Shown in pieces: positions 1 to 9,900 of a stretch of DNA of 9,911 nt (positions are counted from its first letter, which is position 1; each line of letters starts with the position of its first letter). The position numbers and the translations under genes are program-made. The notes beneath the pieces are model-generated. The model was given only the letters and a program-made list of their open reading frames with translations, ran no database searches and was not told the origin of the DNA. The stretch comes from PVC group bacterium (lineage in GTDB: Bacteria > Verrucomicrobiota > Kiritimatiellia > SS1-B-03-39 > UBA6053): contig PXDP01000472.1 in assembly GCA_003565035.1 (NCBI GenBank), forward strand, positions 1-9,911, in the 5' to 3' direction.

Positions 1-864
1 CTCTCGCTGGAAGCCCGATCCATCACCCTGAACGCCTCCATCCGCGCCGATGGACTCTCCCTGCAGTCCGACACGCTGCTGCGCCTGACCCAGAACTTCC
101 AGGTCTCCAACGGACTGGGACGGATCAATTTGATCGATGTGGATGAACTCCGCCTGGATTCCAAGGGCGGGATTGGCGACATCTTTATGCCGATATACTT
201 CCGCGCCAACGTGGTCGAGGCCCATTCCGGCGGCATCGCCGGGGTTTATCTGGCCGGACTGAAGAATACCACCGTCGGAGATGTCAGCTTTGGCGACCTC
301 GGCACCGGCACCTCCGGGATCACCACCGGCGGCGGCAATGTCCATATCGTCAACCTCATAGGCGAACTGGTGATCGACTCCGAAATCAAAGCCCGCGGCG
401 GCCGGATTGCCCTGACCAGTGAACAGATGGCCGTGAACGCGGAGATCTCCAGCCGGATCACCACCTCCAGCGGTCAGCTCTTCCGCGGAACCCTGCTGCT
501 GCAGACCCTTTCGGTGAGAACGCGGATTGATTTGGCCACGGATGCCCCCACTGCTCCCGGCAGCCTGCATTTCACCGCCGATGAAATCAACCGCTTCATG
601 AGCGGCTTCGACAACGCGGCACCCACCTTCTTCCTCGACAGTGCCGGCAACCGCATCATGAACGCCGCGCTTCCCGGCATCACCATCGGTCGCGCAAACG
701 GCCGTCACCAGATTACGCAGGCATCCTTCACCTACACCGAATCGATCACCCTGCGCGCTCCCCATCCGCTCGGCGGCCTCCGGATTCTCGGAACCCTTTA
801 CTTTGATGTCTCCCCCGAAACCGGAGACATGCCCACATTTACGTACATTGGAGGTAACGGATGA
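1..864 (+). CDS. C-terminal part of a large repetitive adhesin-like surface protein (5' truncated)
   Basis: The frame is open from the first base (CTC TCG CTG GAA...) to TGA at 862-864, giving 287 codons of a protein that begins upstream; the ATG at 130 is internal. The translation is made of short beta-strand-like phrases rich in Gly, Thr, Ile and Asp, such as GGNVHIVNLIGELVIDS and GGRIALTSEQMAVNAEIS. These resemble the beta-solenoid-forming repeats of filamentous-haemagglutinin-like and other giant bacterial adhesins. It has no cysteine. The last 117 residues (511-861) form a module also found once in the downstream gene. The protein ends in TYIGGNG with no autotransporter barrel, sorting motif or membrane segment, so its mode of export or anchoring is not visible. 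A second in-frame stop (TAA, 868-870) follows closely. It is probably a tandem relative of the downstream LEPR-XLL protein, in the same transcript. Function as an adhesin is inference from composition. Confidence 0.85.
   Translation, partial: LSLEARSITLNASIRADGLSLQSDTLLRLTQNFQVSNGLGRINLIDVDELRLDSKGGIGDIFMPIYFRANVVEAHSGGIAGVYLAGLKNTTVGDVSFGDLGTGTSGITTGGGNVHIVNLIGELVIDSEIKARGGRIALTSEQMAVNAEISSRITTSSGQLFRGTLLLQTLSVRTRIDLATDAPTAPGSLHFTADEINRFMSGFDNAAPTFFLDSAGNRIMNAALPGITIGRANGRHQITQASFTYTESITLRAPHPLGGLRILGTLYFDVSPETGDMPTFTYIGGNG
511..861 (+). repeat. C-terminal copy of a shared adhesin module (ITIGRANG type)
   Basis: This segment of the upstream gene has the order: hydrophobic strand (RIDLATDAP), a GS-x-x-F strand, D-E-I and G-F (ending at 609), then ITIGRANG (679-702), ASFTYTESITLRAP, and GGLRILGTL. 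The same order occurs at about 2020-2290 in the downstream gene. This copy carries about 21 extra residues (610-678) between G-F and ITIG. Modules with I-x-I-G-R-A-x-G followed by T-F-x-x-x-x-T-L-x-A are familiar from giant adhesins of PVC bacteria, cyanobacteria and proteobacteria. The gene stops almost straight after the module. Confidence 0.6.
850..855 (+). promoter_or_regulatory. Shine-Dalgarno site GGAGGT
   Basis: GGAGGT lies within the last codons of the upstream gene, five bases before the ATG at 861, and that ATG overlaps the upstream TGA as ATGA. Strength and spacing are near ideal, so ribosomes finishing the upstream gene would be expected to restart here. It is notable because it serves a 17-codon frame, not the giant gene, whose ATG lies 45 bases further on. 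Confidence 0.6.
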
Positions 865-914
865 AAATAAGTTCTTTTCAAGGTTGCCTCTATCCCCGCA
901 ATGAATCATTATAG
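861..914 (+). CDS. possible 17-residue leader peptide coupling the two large genes
   Basis: ATG 861 to TAG 912-914 encodes MKISSFQGCLYPRNESL. It has the best ribosome binding site in the window, its ATG overlaps the upstream stop (ATGA), and its own stop lies 11 to 13 bases downstream of the A of the ATG at 901. Terminating ribosomes would thus be placed directly over the start of the giant gene, which lacks its own Shine-Dalgarno sequence. The likely role is termination-reinitiation coupling, with no function for the peptide itself. The peptide has one cysteine and no recognisable motif. Alternatives are a relic of an older start put out of frame by a one-base change, or chance. There is no homology support. 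Confidence 0.3.
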   Translation: MKISSFQGCLYPRNESL

Positions 915-3900
915 ACAAAGTCAATCTTCAGTGCCCTCTGTGAAAAAACCACAACACGAGACCTCATATCAACTGGAAGCTCTCGAACCCAGAATCATGC
1001 TGAGTTCCGAAGGGGCGGAAGCCCTTGCACCCGGGGCCGGAGCGATTGTTGAGGCCCTCCATTCGGCACCCGAACCGGAAGCCATGTCTCTGCCGATGGG
1101 CGCGGAGGAGGAACTGCTCATGGTGGCGGCCTCTTCAGTGGATCAGGAGATTGACGGTGATTTTTCCACAAACGCTGTGCCGATTAATGTGGTGGATGGG
1201 GATTTAAAACTGGTGCATGTCCTTGGTCAGGAGAACTTTTTCGGCGAAAACACCTATTATTTGGATACCACCAACGAAATTGCGCACGCCGACAATCCTC
1301 TTAATTTGCGCACCCCGGGGGGGGCGGATATCTTTATTGAAGGCGATATCAAAGGCTCCGGATTTGAAGAGGGCGGAATCCTTTATTTGAATGCGGGCAC
1401 CGGAGGCAACATCACCATTCAGGGCAATATCGGTACCCTGCAGGAACTCGGCCGCCTGGTGATTCTAAATGCAAACGATGTGACCATTAACGGAAACGTG
1501 ATTCTGGGAAGATTCACGCAGCAGGACGGGCAGGGAGAGACAATCTTTGGTTCGAATACCACCAAAACCGTGGATATTCGCGATGGCGATCTTAGAGTAA
1601 ATACCGCTTCCGAAATCACGTTCAACAGCAGTGTGCTGGTGCGTGCCGGCGGGAACATGGTTTTGGAAACCACCTCCGCATCGCTGGGGGCGATCCATCT
1701 TCAATCCGACGTGGAAATCATCGACGGCACTCTGCACGTCGTCAACACCCGGAACTTCACCGCGCATTCCGATGTGACCGTGGGCGGTGCTATCCTTCAG
1801 GATGCCGGAATCGAGACCACCCGCTTCTGGGGTGAAGTCGAGGCCGACAGCATCGATATTCGTGCCAACGGTCATATCCGTTTTCACAGCTTCGTCCGCC
1901 TGCAGGAGGGCGACATGATGCTCACCTCCAACAACGTGAAATTCCAGGGGATGCAAAACAGCATTCTGGGGGCAACCAACAGCGCCGGCGATCTGCTCTC
2001 CAATCTTTGGGTTCGTCCGATTTCTGAAACCGTCTCCATGGATATCGGCGCACCGGCCAGCGCCGGCAGCACCATGATCTTCAGCACCAGCGATATCTCC
2101 GCGATCGCCCCCGGATTTCAGTCCATCAATTTCGGATACGAGGTCGGGGCGGATAATCATATCCGCATCGCCCAGGCAACCTTCCGAGATCCCTTGAACA
2201 TCTATGGCGGTCGGATCACCGTGTCCGGCCCGCTTCAGGCTGAAGGATCTCTTACCCTCAATGCCGCCGAAGACAACCTTGTGGTCAACGGCGGTCCCGT
2301 CCGGGTCGTCAATCAGCAGGTGGACAACGTCTGGGGCGACAGCGCCATTCAGTTTAACGCCCTGCAGGGAGACATTCGCCTGAACAACAGCGCCGTGGTG
2401 GAAATCGAAAACAACTCGGATTCTGATCTCAACCAGGGATCGGCCATTCTCTTTCAGGCACCCAACGGCGCCATTCTCAATCCGTCCGTAGGAACCCTGT
2501 CCCCCTCCGGACTTGTCAATGGCCGGGATCTGACCCTGCACGCCTCCGGCGACATTTCCCTGGTCACAGAAGTGAAGACGCTCACCGCGGCCACGACGGG
2601 AGAGGGGGATATCCATATCCTGGAAACCAGCGACCTGCATATTCTTTCCGCCCTGACCGCCGACGGCTCCATGATCTTTGACACCGGCGGTGAAACCCGG
2701 ATCGACTCTGCCATCTCGCAAACCAATCATGCCGACAACACCCTGACCGTGGATGTGTTCAACGGAGATTTGCGCGTCGGCACCCTGGATTTCGGAACGC
2801 TCGGGGACGTAACCCTGACCACGGAAGAACGCATTCTCGGATTGCCGGTACATCAGGTGACCGGAGACGTGCTCACCTTGACCGCCGACAAAGGCATTGG
2901 CCTTGGCACCGATCCCCTCCGGATTCTGGGCAATCAGCTCCGGGCCGACAACCGCCTCACGGGTCCAGTGGTCATCCGCCAAGTACAGGACCGTTCTCAA
3001 TTGCGCGCCTCGATTGTGAACCGGGGAACCGAATCCACCCACCATATCAGCCTGTTCGCGGATGCAACCGATTTGTATATTGACGGAAACGGTGTGGAAA
3101 GCGACTCCGCCTCCGGCATCCGCATCGAAACCACCGCCACGCTGACCGTGGAGGCGGATATCCTTGGCAACGGCGGTCCCTTGACGCTGCTCGCCGGCGG
3201 TGCCGCCACGCTGGTGCCCAATGTGCTGATCTCATCCGGCGGCGGCGATCTCTTTTTCCGGGCCAACGGCAATCTGATCATGAACGCCACTGCGGTCCTG
3301 GCTTCCCGGGGCGGCAATTTGGCCGTGGACATGCAGGGGAACATTCAACTCGGCCGGGTGGAGACCCGCACGCTCTCCGGGGAAGCCTTCGGTCCGCAAA
3401 GCGCATGGGGCAATGCTTCCATCGCCGCGACCGGCTGGATCCGGGACACCCAGGAGAATTCCTCCGGCAACCTTTTCGCCCGCCAACTCCGTCTCCAGGC
3501 CGGCACCGGGATCGGCCAGCTCCCGTCACCCACCGAAAACACGGTCGAGCTGAATGCCGCCACCCTGGCCGCCCGCACCACCACCGGCGTGATGGCCCTC
3601 CAGGCTCTCGGCGCCCTGCGGGTGGACACCGTGGCCTCGTTTGAGCCTGAAACGATTCTCGAAACCGGTTTCCGAAGCTCGGAAAACGCCACCACCTCCC
3701 TTTCCGATGTTCGGAACGCCGGCGGCGGTGACATCCTTCTCACCGCGGCGGGAACCCTGACCCTGACTTCGGCCACCGATGCGGTGGTGACCGAGGGAAC
3801 CGGCCGCATTGTTCTGCAGGCGGATGCAATGGTTCTGGAAGGCGCCGTTCGCTCCTCCGGCGGCAATCTCTCCCTGCAGGCGGAAAACAACATCACCCTC

Positions 3901-6900
3901 GACGCCACCAGTGATCTGGTGACCACAGATGCGGCTTCAATTGCCGTCCGCTCGGCCGAGGGTGCTCTCCTGGCCTCTGCCGCCTCTGCAATCCAAACCG
4001 GATCCGGCTCCATTGCGCTGTCCGCCTCCCAAAATATCACCCTGGGCACCGTGTCAACAACCGGAGCGGTGGGCCTGCGCTCCCTGAATGGCTTTGTCCG
4101 TGCCGCCGCCGCCGGCGATTCCGGGCGCACCGTGGTGACCGCCGACTCGCTGACGCTGGACGCAGAAGACGGCCTGAACGGCCCCTCCGATGCCTCCGAA
4201 GTCTTTTTCCGTACCCAGGTCAATACCCTGAGCCTGCTCGGCGGGGCAGGGGACAGCTTCCGGCTTCAGAACCAGGGCACTCTGACCGTGGATACCGCAT
4301 TGGTTTCCGCACCGCTTTATTCTCCGCTGATGATTTCCAGTCCGCTGACCTTCGGTGCAAGCGATGTGATCCTTTCCGGATCCGGCGATCTCTCGATTGT
4401 CATGGATGCGGGTGACGGGGTGATCGCTTCTTCCCGCACCGTCAGCACCGGCGGGACCGGCACCATCACGCTTCAGGCCTCCGGTCAGTTCATCATGCAA
4501 AACGATGCCCGCATCGAATCCGTCAACGGCACCATCGCGGTGACCGCAGGCGGCGATATCTCGGTGGCCCACATGCAATCGGTGGACGGGGACATTGAGG
4601 TGACCTCTACCGGCGGCCGGATCGTGGATACCGATCCGCAGGCGATCCCTGTCGATTTTGCCACCGTCGGGCAACTGACCCTGTTGGCCGAAACCGGAAT
4701 CGGGATCGATGCCACCGGTGAATGGAATACCCTGACGGTGACCCTGGGCACCCTCCGGGCGGAATCCGGCAGCGGCGGAATTTTCGTCTCTTCGCAGGAA
4801 TCCTTTAACACCAATGGACTGGTGACCCGCGGCGGCGATGCCCCCATTGTGGTCAGTTCCGCCGGCAGTCTTCTGTTGCAGGGGAATGCCTTGGATGTCG
4901 CGGTGGATGCGCACGGCGTGCTCGTCCTTCAGGCGGGCGGCGGCCTGATACAGACGGTCGGCACCACCATCACCTCCGGCGGCCACGCATCCCTCTCCGC
5001 TGTCGGCGAGATGATTCTGGCCTCGGTTGCCACCCCCGGTAATCTGGCCTTGATTGCGGATTCGGTGATGGGCATCGAAGGGACCATCGGCATTGAAATT
5101 TCCGCCGATGGTCTGCTTTTGGATGATGTGGGAACCGCGGGATCGCCCCTGCAGCGGCTCCGCACCGCGGTGAGTGCACTCGCAGGTCTTGTGACTGGTG
5201 GGACCCTTGCGTTCGATAACGATGGGGACCTTACTCTGGGAGCGTTCATCAGTGTGTTGACCTTGCAGGTGCAGGCGGCGGGCGCCCTGGCCACCAATAC
5301 CCGCACCCAGACCGGCGACCGGACCCGCGTGTCCGGCCTTGGCGATGGTGTCTTCGCGGGGATCGACGGTGATTTGACCGTCAACGCCCTTATGGACTCC
5401 ACGCTTGAGGTGAACGACACGTCGGCGGTGCTTTGGCAGGTCAGCGGTTCCCAAGTCTGGAACGGCCTTTTTGATCTCGGCGGCGCCAACCTCACCCTGC
5501 GCGCGGATGCGGATGTGGTTCTGGCGGCGGATGGTGCCTCCCTCACGCAGGGGGGGGCTCTGTTTATCGAAGCCGGCAACGAACTCTGGCTGCTGGAGGA
5601 TGCCGTCCTTAATCTCGGCACCGGTTCCGCCCTGCTCCGGGCTGAATCCCGCGCACGGCTGGATGGACAACTGATCACCTCCGGTTCCGCCGGGGTAATT
5701 GCCGGAACCGAACTCTTCACCACCGTATCGGGCGGTGCCACCCGGATTGCCGCCAGCGAGCTGATTCTGCGTGCAACCCAGGGGATTGGTTCCGACGCTC
5801 TGTCGCTGTTTACGGCGGTCAACGGATTTACCGCCCTTTCCGGGGCGTTTGGCATTTACGTGGAAAATACCGGGGATCTGCACATCAGCAACCTTGGCTT
5901 TACGGTGCCCTCGCTTCAGCTCAACGGTGATGCGCTCATTGCCTTCTCCGGCCACCAGGGCGGTGTTCTCACCGAACAGTCCGGATCCCTCCGGGTGACC
6001 ACCACCGGGGAAATGACCGTGGACGAAAGCGCGGCCGTGATTCGCGCCTTCCCCGGAACGCTCTACGAGCTGTCGCTTCTCTCCGATCTCACCTGTCCCG
6101 ATGGAAATCTTCTGAGCGTAAATTTTGAAGTCATCCGCGACGGCACCGGTCCCATCGACGCCTCCGAAGAGCAGGACGGTTCCGATCTTCGTACCGGCGA
6201 GCCCGTCACCACCGCCTACAGCGATGTGGACGGGGTCCTGAAGGTGTTTGTCCGCAATGGGGTGAGCACCCTTCAGGAAATTGTCGATGCCATCAACAGC
6301 GAAGTGGACTTCCCCGGGTCTGTTCTTTTAGCCAATGGTCCCTTTGATGGATCCACGGTGCTGGATCTCGCTCCCGGTGCCGAAACCCAGTTCTTCGCCG
6401 CCGGTGGGCGCAACGCGGGAGTGGTCAGCCAAATTTCCGAACAGTTCTCCGGCGGTCTGGAGCCGATTTCCGCCGTCGCGGATGTCGTCGTACCCGGACA
6501 ATCCTACGTCCTGCGCTTCACCGCTCTGAACCCCGGCGAAGCCGCCAACGATTTCAGTGTGATGCTTCTCGACGACGGTCCGGGCGAACGTCTGACCCAA
6601 GGTGCCGATCAGGCCGAAGTGGAGTGGGACGATGTCACCGGCGAATTGCGGGTGTGGGTCAATTTCGGGATCACCACCACCCAGACCCTCCTGGACGCGG
6701 TGGAAAACGCTAATCTCACAGATGGTGTCCCGTTTGCCGTCGCCCTGTCCGGCGCTTTCGCCCCGGTCAATCTTTCCGATACCCTTGGCGATGCTCCGGT
6801 GACCCTGACCTCGAACCTGTTTGCCACGGCCACCCTGCGGCCCAACGGCCCCAACAACGATATCGAAATCACCGCCGCTGAGGCCGGACCGCTGTTTAAT

Positions 6901-9900
6901 GGCATTACCTTCCGCTTTGTGGATGACGGGCAGACACCGGACCTGGGTGTCCGGACCTCCTTTAACGGAACGACCAACATTCTCACGATCTTTATCCAGA
7001 GCGGCGTAACCACCGCCAATCAGGTGGTCAATGCTGTCAATGCCGGTTCGCTGTTCACTGCACAGCTTGTGCCGGAAGTCTCCGCCCCGAACAACGGCAG
7101 CGGCGTGATTCAGGCGCATCGTTTCCTCCTCACCGGCGGAGCGGTCGAGGTTCAGGCCAGCACCATCCTCCGTATGCAGGGCACCAACAATGATCTGGTC
7201 ATCACCGCCAATGAAGAGGGTGATGACGAGAACGGAATTGAAGTGCGCTTTGTCCGTGATGATACCCTGCTGCCGGGAGAGGCACAGGCCAGCTATAACA
7301 GCACCACCCGCATTCTGGAAATCCGGGTGGATCCCGGCTTTACCAATGCCGGCACCATTCGCAACGCCATCAACACCGGCCCCAACAGTGCCTCGATTCC
7401 GCTCACCGCTGAATTCCTGGGGGAACAGGACGGATTCGGCAGCATTCGCATTGAAGCCTACCCGGCCACCTCCGGCGGCTCCGGTGCGGTGCCGGTCGGC
7501 ACCTTCGTTGCGGAGGGGAACAACAACGATTTTGACATGGTCGCGGACTCCGATGCGCCTTCGCTTCAGAATATTCGCGTATTTCTTGTGGATAACGGCA
7601 GTATCACCGACGGAACCGCCACTGCGGAATACCTGAGTGGTCCCAAGCATTTGGTGGTCAATCTTCAGAGCGGTGTCACACCGATGAGCGCGGTCCTTGC
7701 CGCGATCAATGATCCGCTCAACGGCGTGCCGGTCACCGCGACCGCCGCGGACGGGAATGACGGCTCCGGGGTGTATCATCTCAGTGCCACCGGATTCCTT
7801 GGCGGCGCCGATCCGGTGCGGGCCACCAACAGCACCGTTCTGCCCAACGGACTCGAAATTGTTCTGGAGACCGAAATCGACGGCATCATCATGAACGGCA
7901 TTCAGGTCGTTTATGTTCAGGATACGGCCCTGCCCGCAGGAACGGCCACGGCGGAATTTTTTGAATCCGAAGGGGTCCGCCTGTTGACCGTCCGTGTTGC
8001 GGATGCCAACACCACCGTCCAGGCGGTTCAGGATGCTTTTGAGGCGGCGGATGTCCCCTTCCTGGTGCTGAATCTGCTCGATATCGCCGCCGAAACGATG
8101 GGTCCGCTCGCCTCCACGCCCGAAGGACAGATTCACCTGGTTTCCGGCGGTGACCTCCGCCTCTCCGGCCGCATTCTCACCGAGGCCGGCTCTGTGGAAA
8201 TTGAAACCACTGCGGGCGGCGATCTTGTTTTTGTGGACGAAACCACCCGCATTGTCGCCATGAGCGATGTGGACATTCTGCTGGCCGGTTCGTTTGTGAA
8301 CGAAGGCTCGCTGGAAAATCCGCTCATCCGCAATGTGCGTGATGGCCTGATTCGCATCGAAACTGGAACTCGTACCACGCTGTCGTCCGAGCCGGTGCAT
8401 CTTCTGAGCCGTGGCGATATCGACATCGCCGGTGCTGGAATCGCCACCGCCAATCAGTCCGTCGAACTGCTGGCGGATGGCAATATTACCGTCAGCGGTG
8501 TGATCGACACGGGTTCCGCGTCCATCGTGTTTGATGCCGGGGACGGCATCGTGCTGACCGACACCGGAGAACTCAACGGCGGCGACACCACCTTAGATGC
8601 GGTAAACACCCTTGCACTGGACGGTCTGATTTCCGCCACCGGCGACGGCGATGTACTCGTCACCAGTGCCGAAGGCGATATCCTCATGGGCGGCGTCTCC
8701 TCGGTCACCACCGCTTCCGGTGATGTGATCTTCACCGCCCCGGGCGACATCGGCATCACCTCGATTGCCTCCACGGGTTCCGGTACAATTACCTTGACCG
8801 CCGGGGGATCCATTTTCGATACCCATGCCACCGACGGAGTCAACCTGTCCACCGCCGGACAGGCGTTGCTGACCGCTCAAACAGGTATTGGCGGGGTGGG
8901 CGTTGCGGACCTGAAGACGGAAGTCGGGTCTCTCCAACTCCGGAATTTTGGTGAGGAGGGGGATATTGTCATCACCCAGACCGCCGGCATGCTCGAAATT
9001 ACCGAAATCACCCAGAATGCGGATGCCGACGGCGAAGGCTGGGTCATCGTCAATGTGGAAGACGGCACGCTGATTCTTTCCGGACCGGTGGATCTTGCCG
9101 GGGAAGGTTCTCTGCGGGCTGTGGCCTCCGGCGCACTGAGCGTAGAAGCGCCGGTATCCCTGCAGGGCGGCACCGTGACCCTGCAGTCCGGTACAAATCT
9201 GACAATGAGTGCCGATCTCTCCAGCGGGGGAGGGGATGTCAGTCTGGTGTCAGGCGGTCTGTTGACGATGGGTTCGGCAACCACCCTGAATGCGGATGGC
9301 GGCGATGTCTGGCTTGCCGCGCAGAACAGCGTATTTCTGGCCCAAATCCTCAGTCCGGGCGCGGCGGTCCGCATTCTTTCAAATGTCGGCTCCATTTTCC
9401 GCGCCGCGCTGGACGGACGCACCAATGTTGTGGCGCAAATTCTTCAACTCCGCGCCGGCACTGCGATCGGCTCTCTGGCCTCCGTTGACAATGCGCTGAT
9501 CACCGATGTGGATGTGCTGAACGCTGTGGCCCTCGACGGAGCACTGGCCCTGCGCAACCTCAGCCATGTGACCGTCAGCGAATCCACCGTGGAGGCCACC
9601 TTCGCTTTGGATGATAAATCGTTCATTCAGGAAGATGCCACCGAAGCCAGACTACTGACCCGCGCCGGCAATGCGGCCCTCCGCATGGAAGGGAATCTGA
9701 CGGTTGCAGCCATTCCCGGCACCGATCCCACTCTGTCCATCGAAGGGAATTTCCATCTGGATGTGACCGGATCGCTCAGCATGACCGGTGACAGCGAAAT
9801 CTTCAGCGGATCCGCGCAGATTGAAGTGGGGGCCGACGCGGCCTTCATCGGAGATCTTTCCGTGATCGGCGGCACTCTGCTGCTCAATGTCGTAGGCATC

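Larger units (their letters stand above)
1321..6060 (+). repeat. long beta-repeat region I of the giant protein
   Basis: About 1580 residues of short, alternating hydrophobic phrases of the type GG-(N/D)-(L/I)-x-L-x-A-x-G-x-I-x-L, as at 3238-3290 (SGGGDLFFRANGNLIMNA), 3853-3900 and 4543-4600. This pattern is typical of stacked beta-strand (solenoid) passengers. Embedded in it is a recurrent phrase L-x-L-x-A-x-x-G-I-G followed by a variable linker, with cores at 2893, 3508, 4171 (variant GLN), 4696, 5071 (degenerate) and 5782. A DxDxD loop (DNDGD, 5215-5229) could bind calcium. Copies are strongly diverged, and I see no long identical DNA repeats. Fold assignment is inference from the pattern. 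Confidence 0.6.

Noticed and set aside
862..870. Upstream gene as a nonsense-split part of one protein with the giant gene, since both are in the same frame
   Set aside because: Two in-frame stops (TGA 862, TAA 868) separate them, and the LEPR-XLL motif near the second start is characteristic of a protein N-terminus.
884..912. Internal promoter TTGCCT-17-CATTAT
   Set aside because: Only 4 of 6 matches in each box, and it overlaps the leader frame and giant-gene start. It could be chance in a locally AT-rich stretch, so it is not listed as a feature.
1465..3045. Minus-strand open frame of 526 codons
   Set aside because: It lies in exact antisense register to the giant gene and ends at a sense CTA codon. 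Its translation is low-complexity Gly/His/Asp-rich with no recognisable domain, as expected from complementing Thr/Ala/Asp-rich repeats.
3345..4223. Minus-strand open frame of 292 codons, and a similar one at 4929-5855
   Set aside because: These are in another antisense register and are Ser/Arg/Pro-rich, typical of off-frame reading of GC-rich DNA. They overlap well-supported coding sequence.
4054..5955. Minus-strand open frame of 633 codons
   Set aside because: Same antisense register, ended by a sense TCA codon. No domain, ribosome binding site or neighbour supports it.
7190..7636. Plus-strand open frame of 148 codons
   Set aside because: It is an off-frame reading of modules 4 and 5 of the giant protein, Pro/Arg/Ser-rich and without a domain or ribosome binding site.
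6328..8400. Minus-strand open frame of 690 codons
   Set aside because: Same antisense register, ended by a sense TTA codon. The opposite strand carries clear, periodic protein modules, which explain the sequence.
8410..8418. RGD tripeptide in the giant protein, a possible integrin-type adhesion motif
   Set aside because: In a Gly/Asp-rich protein of 3000 residues about one RGD is expected by chance, and here it sits in an ordinary SRGDIDI repeat phrase.
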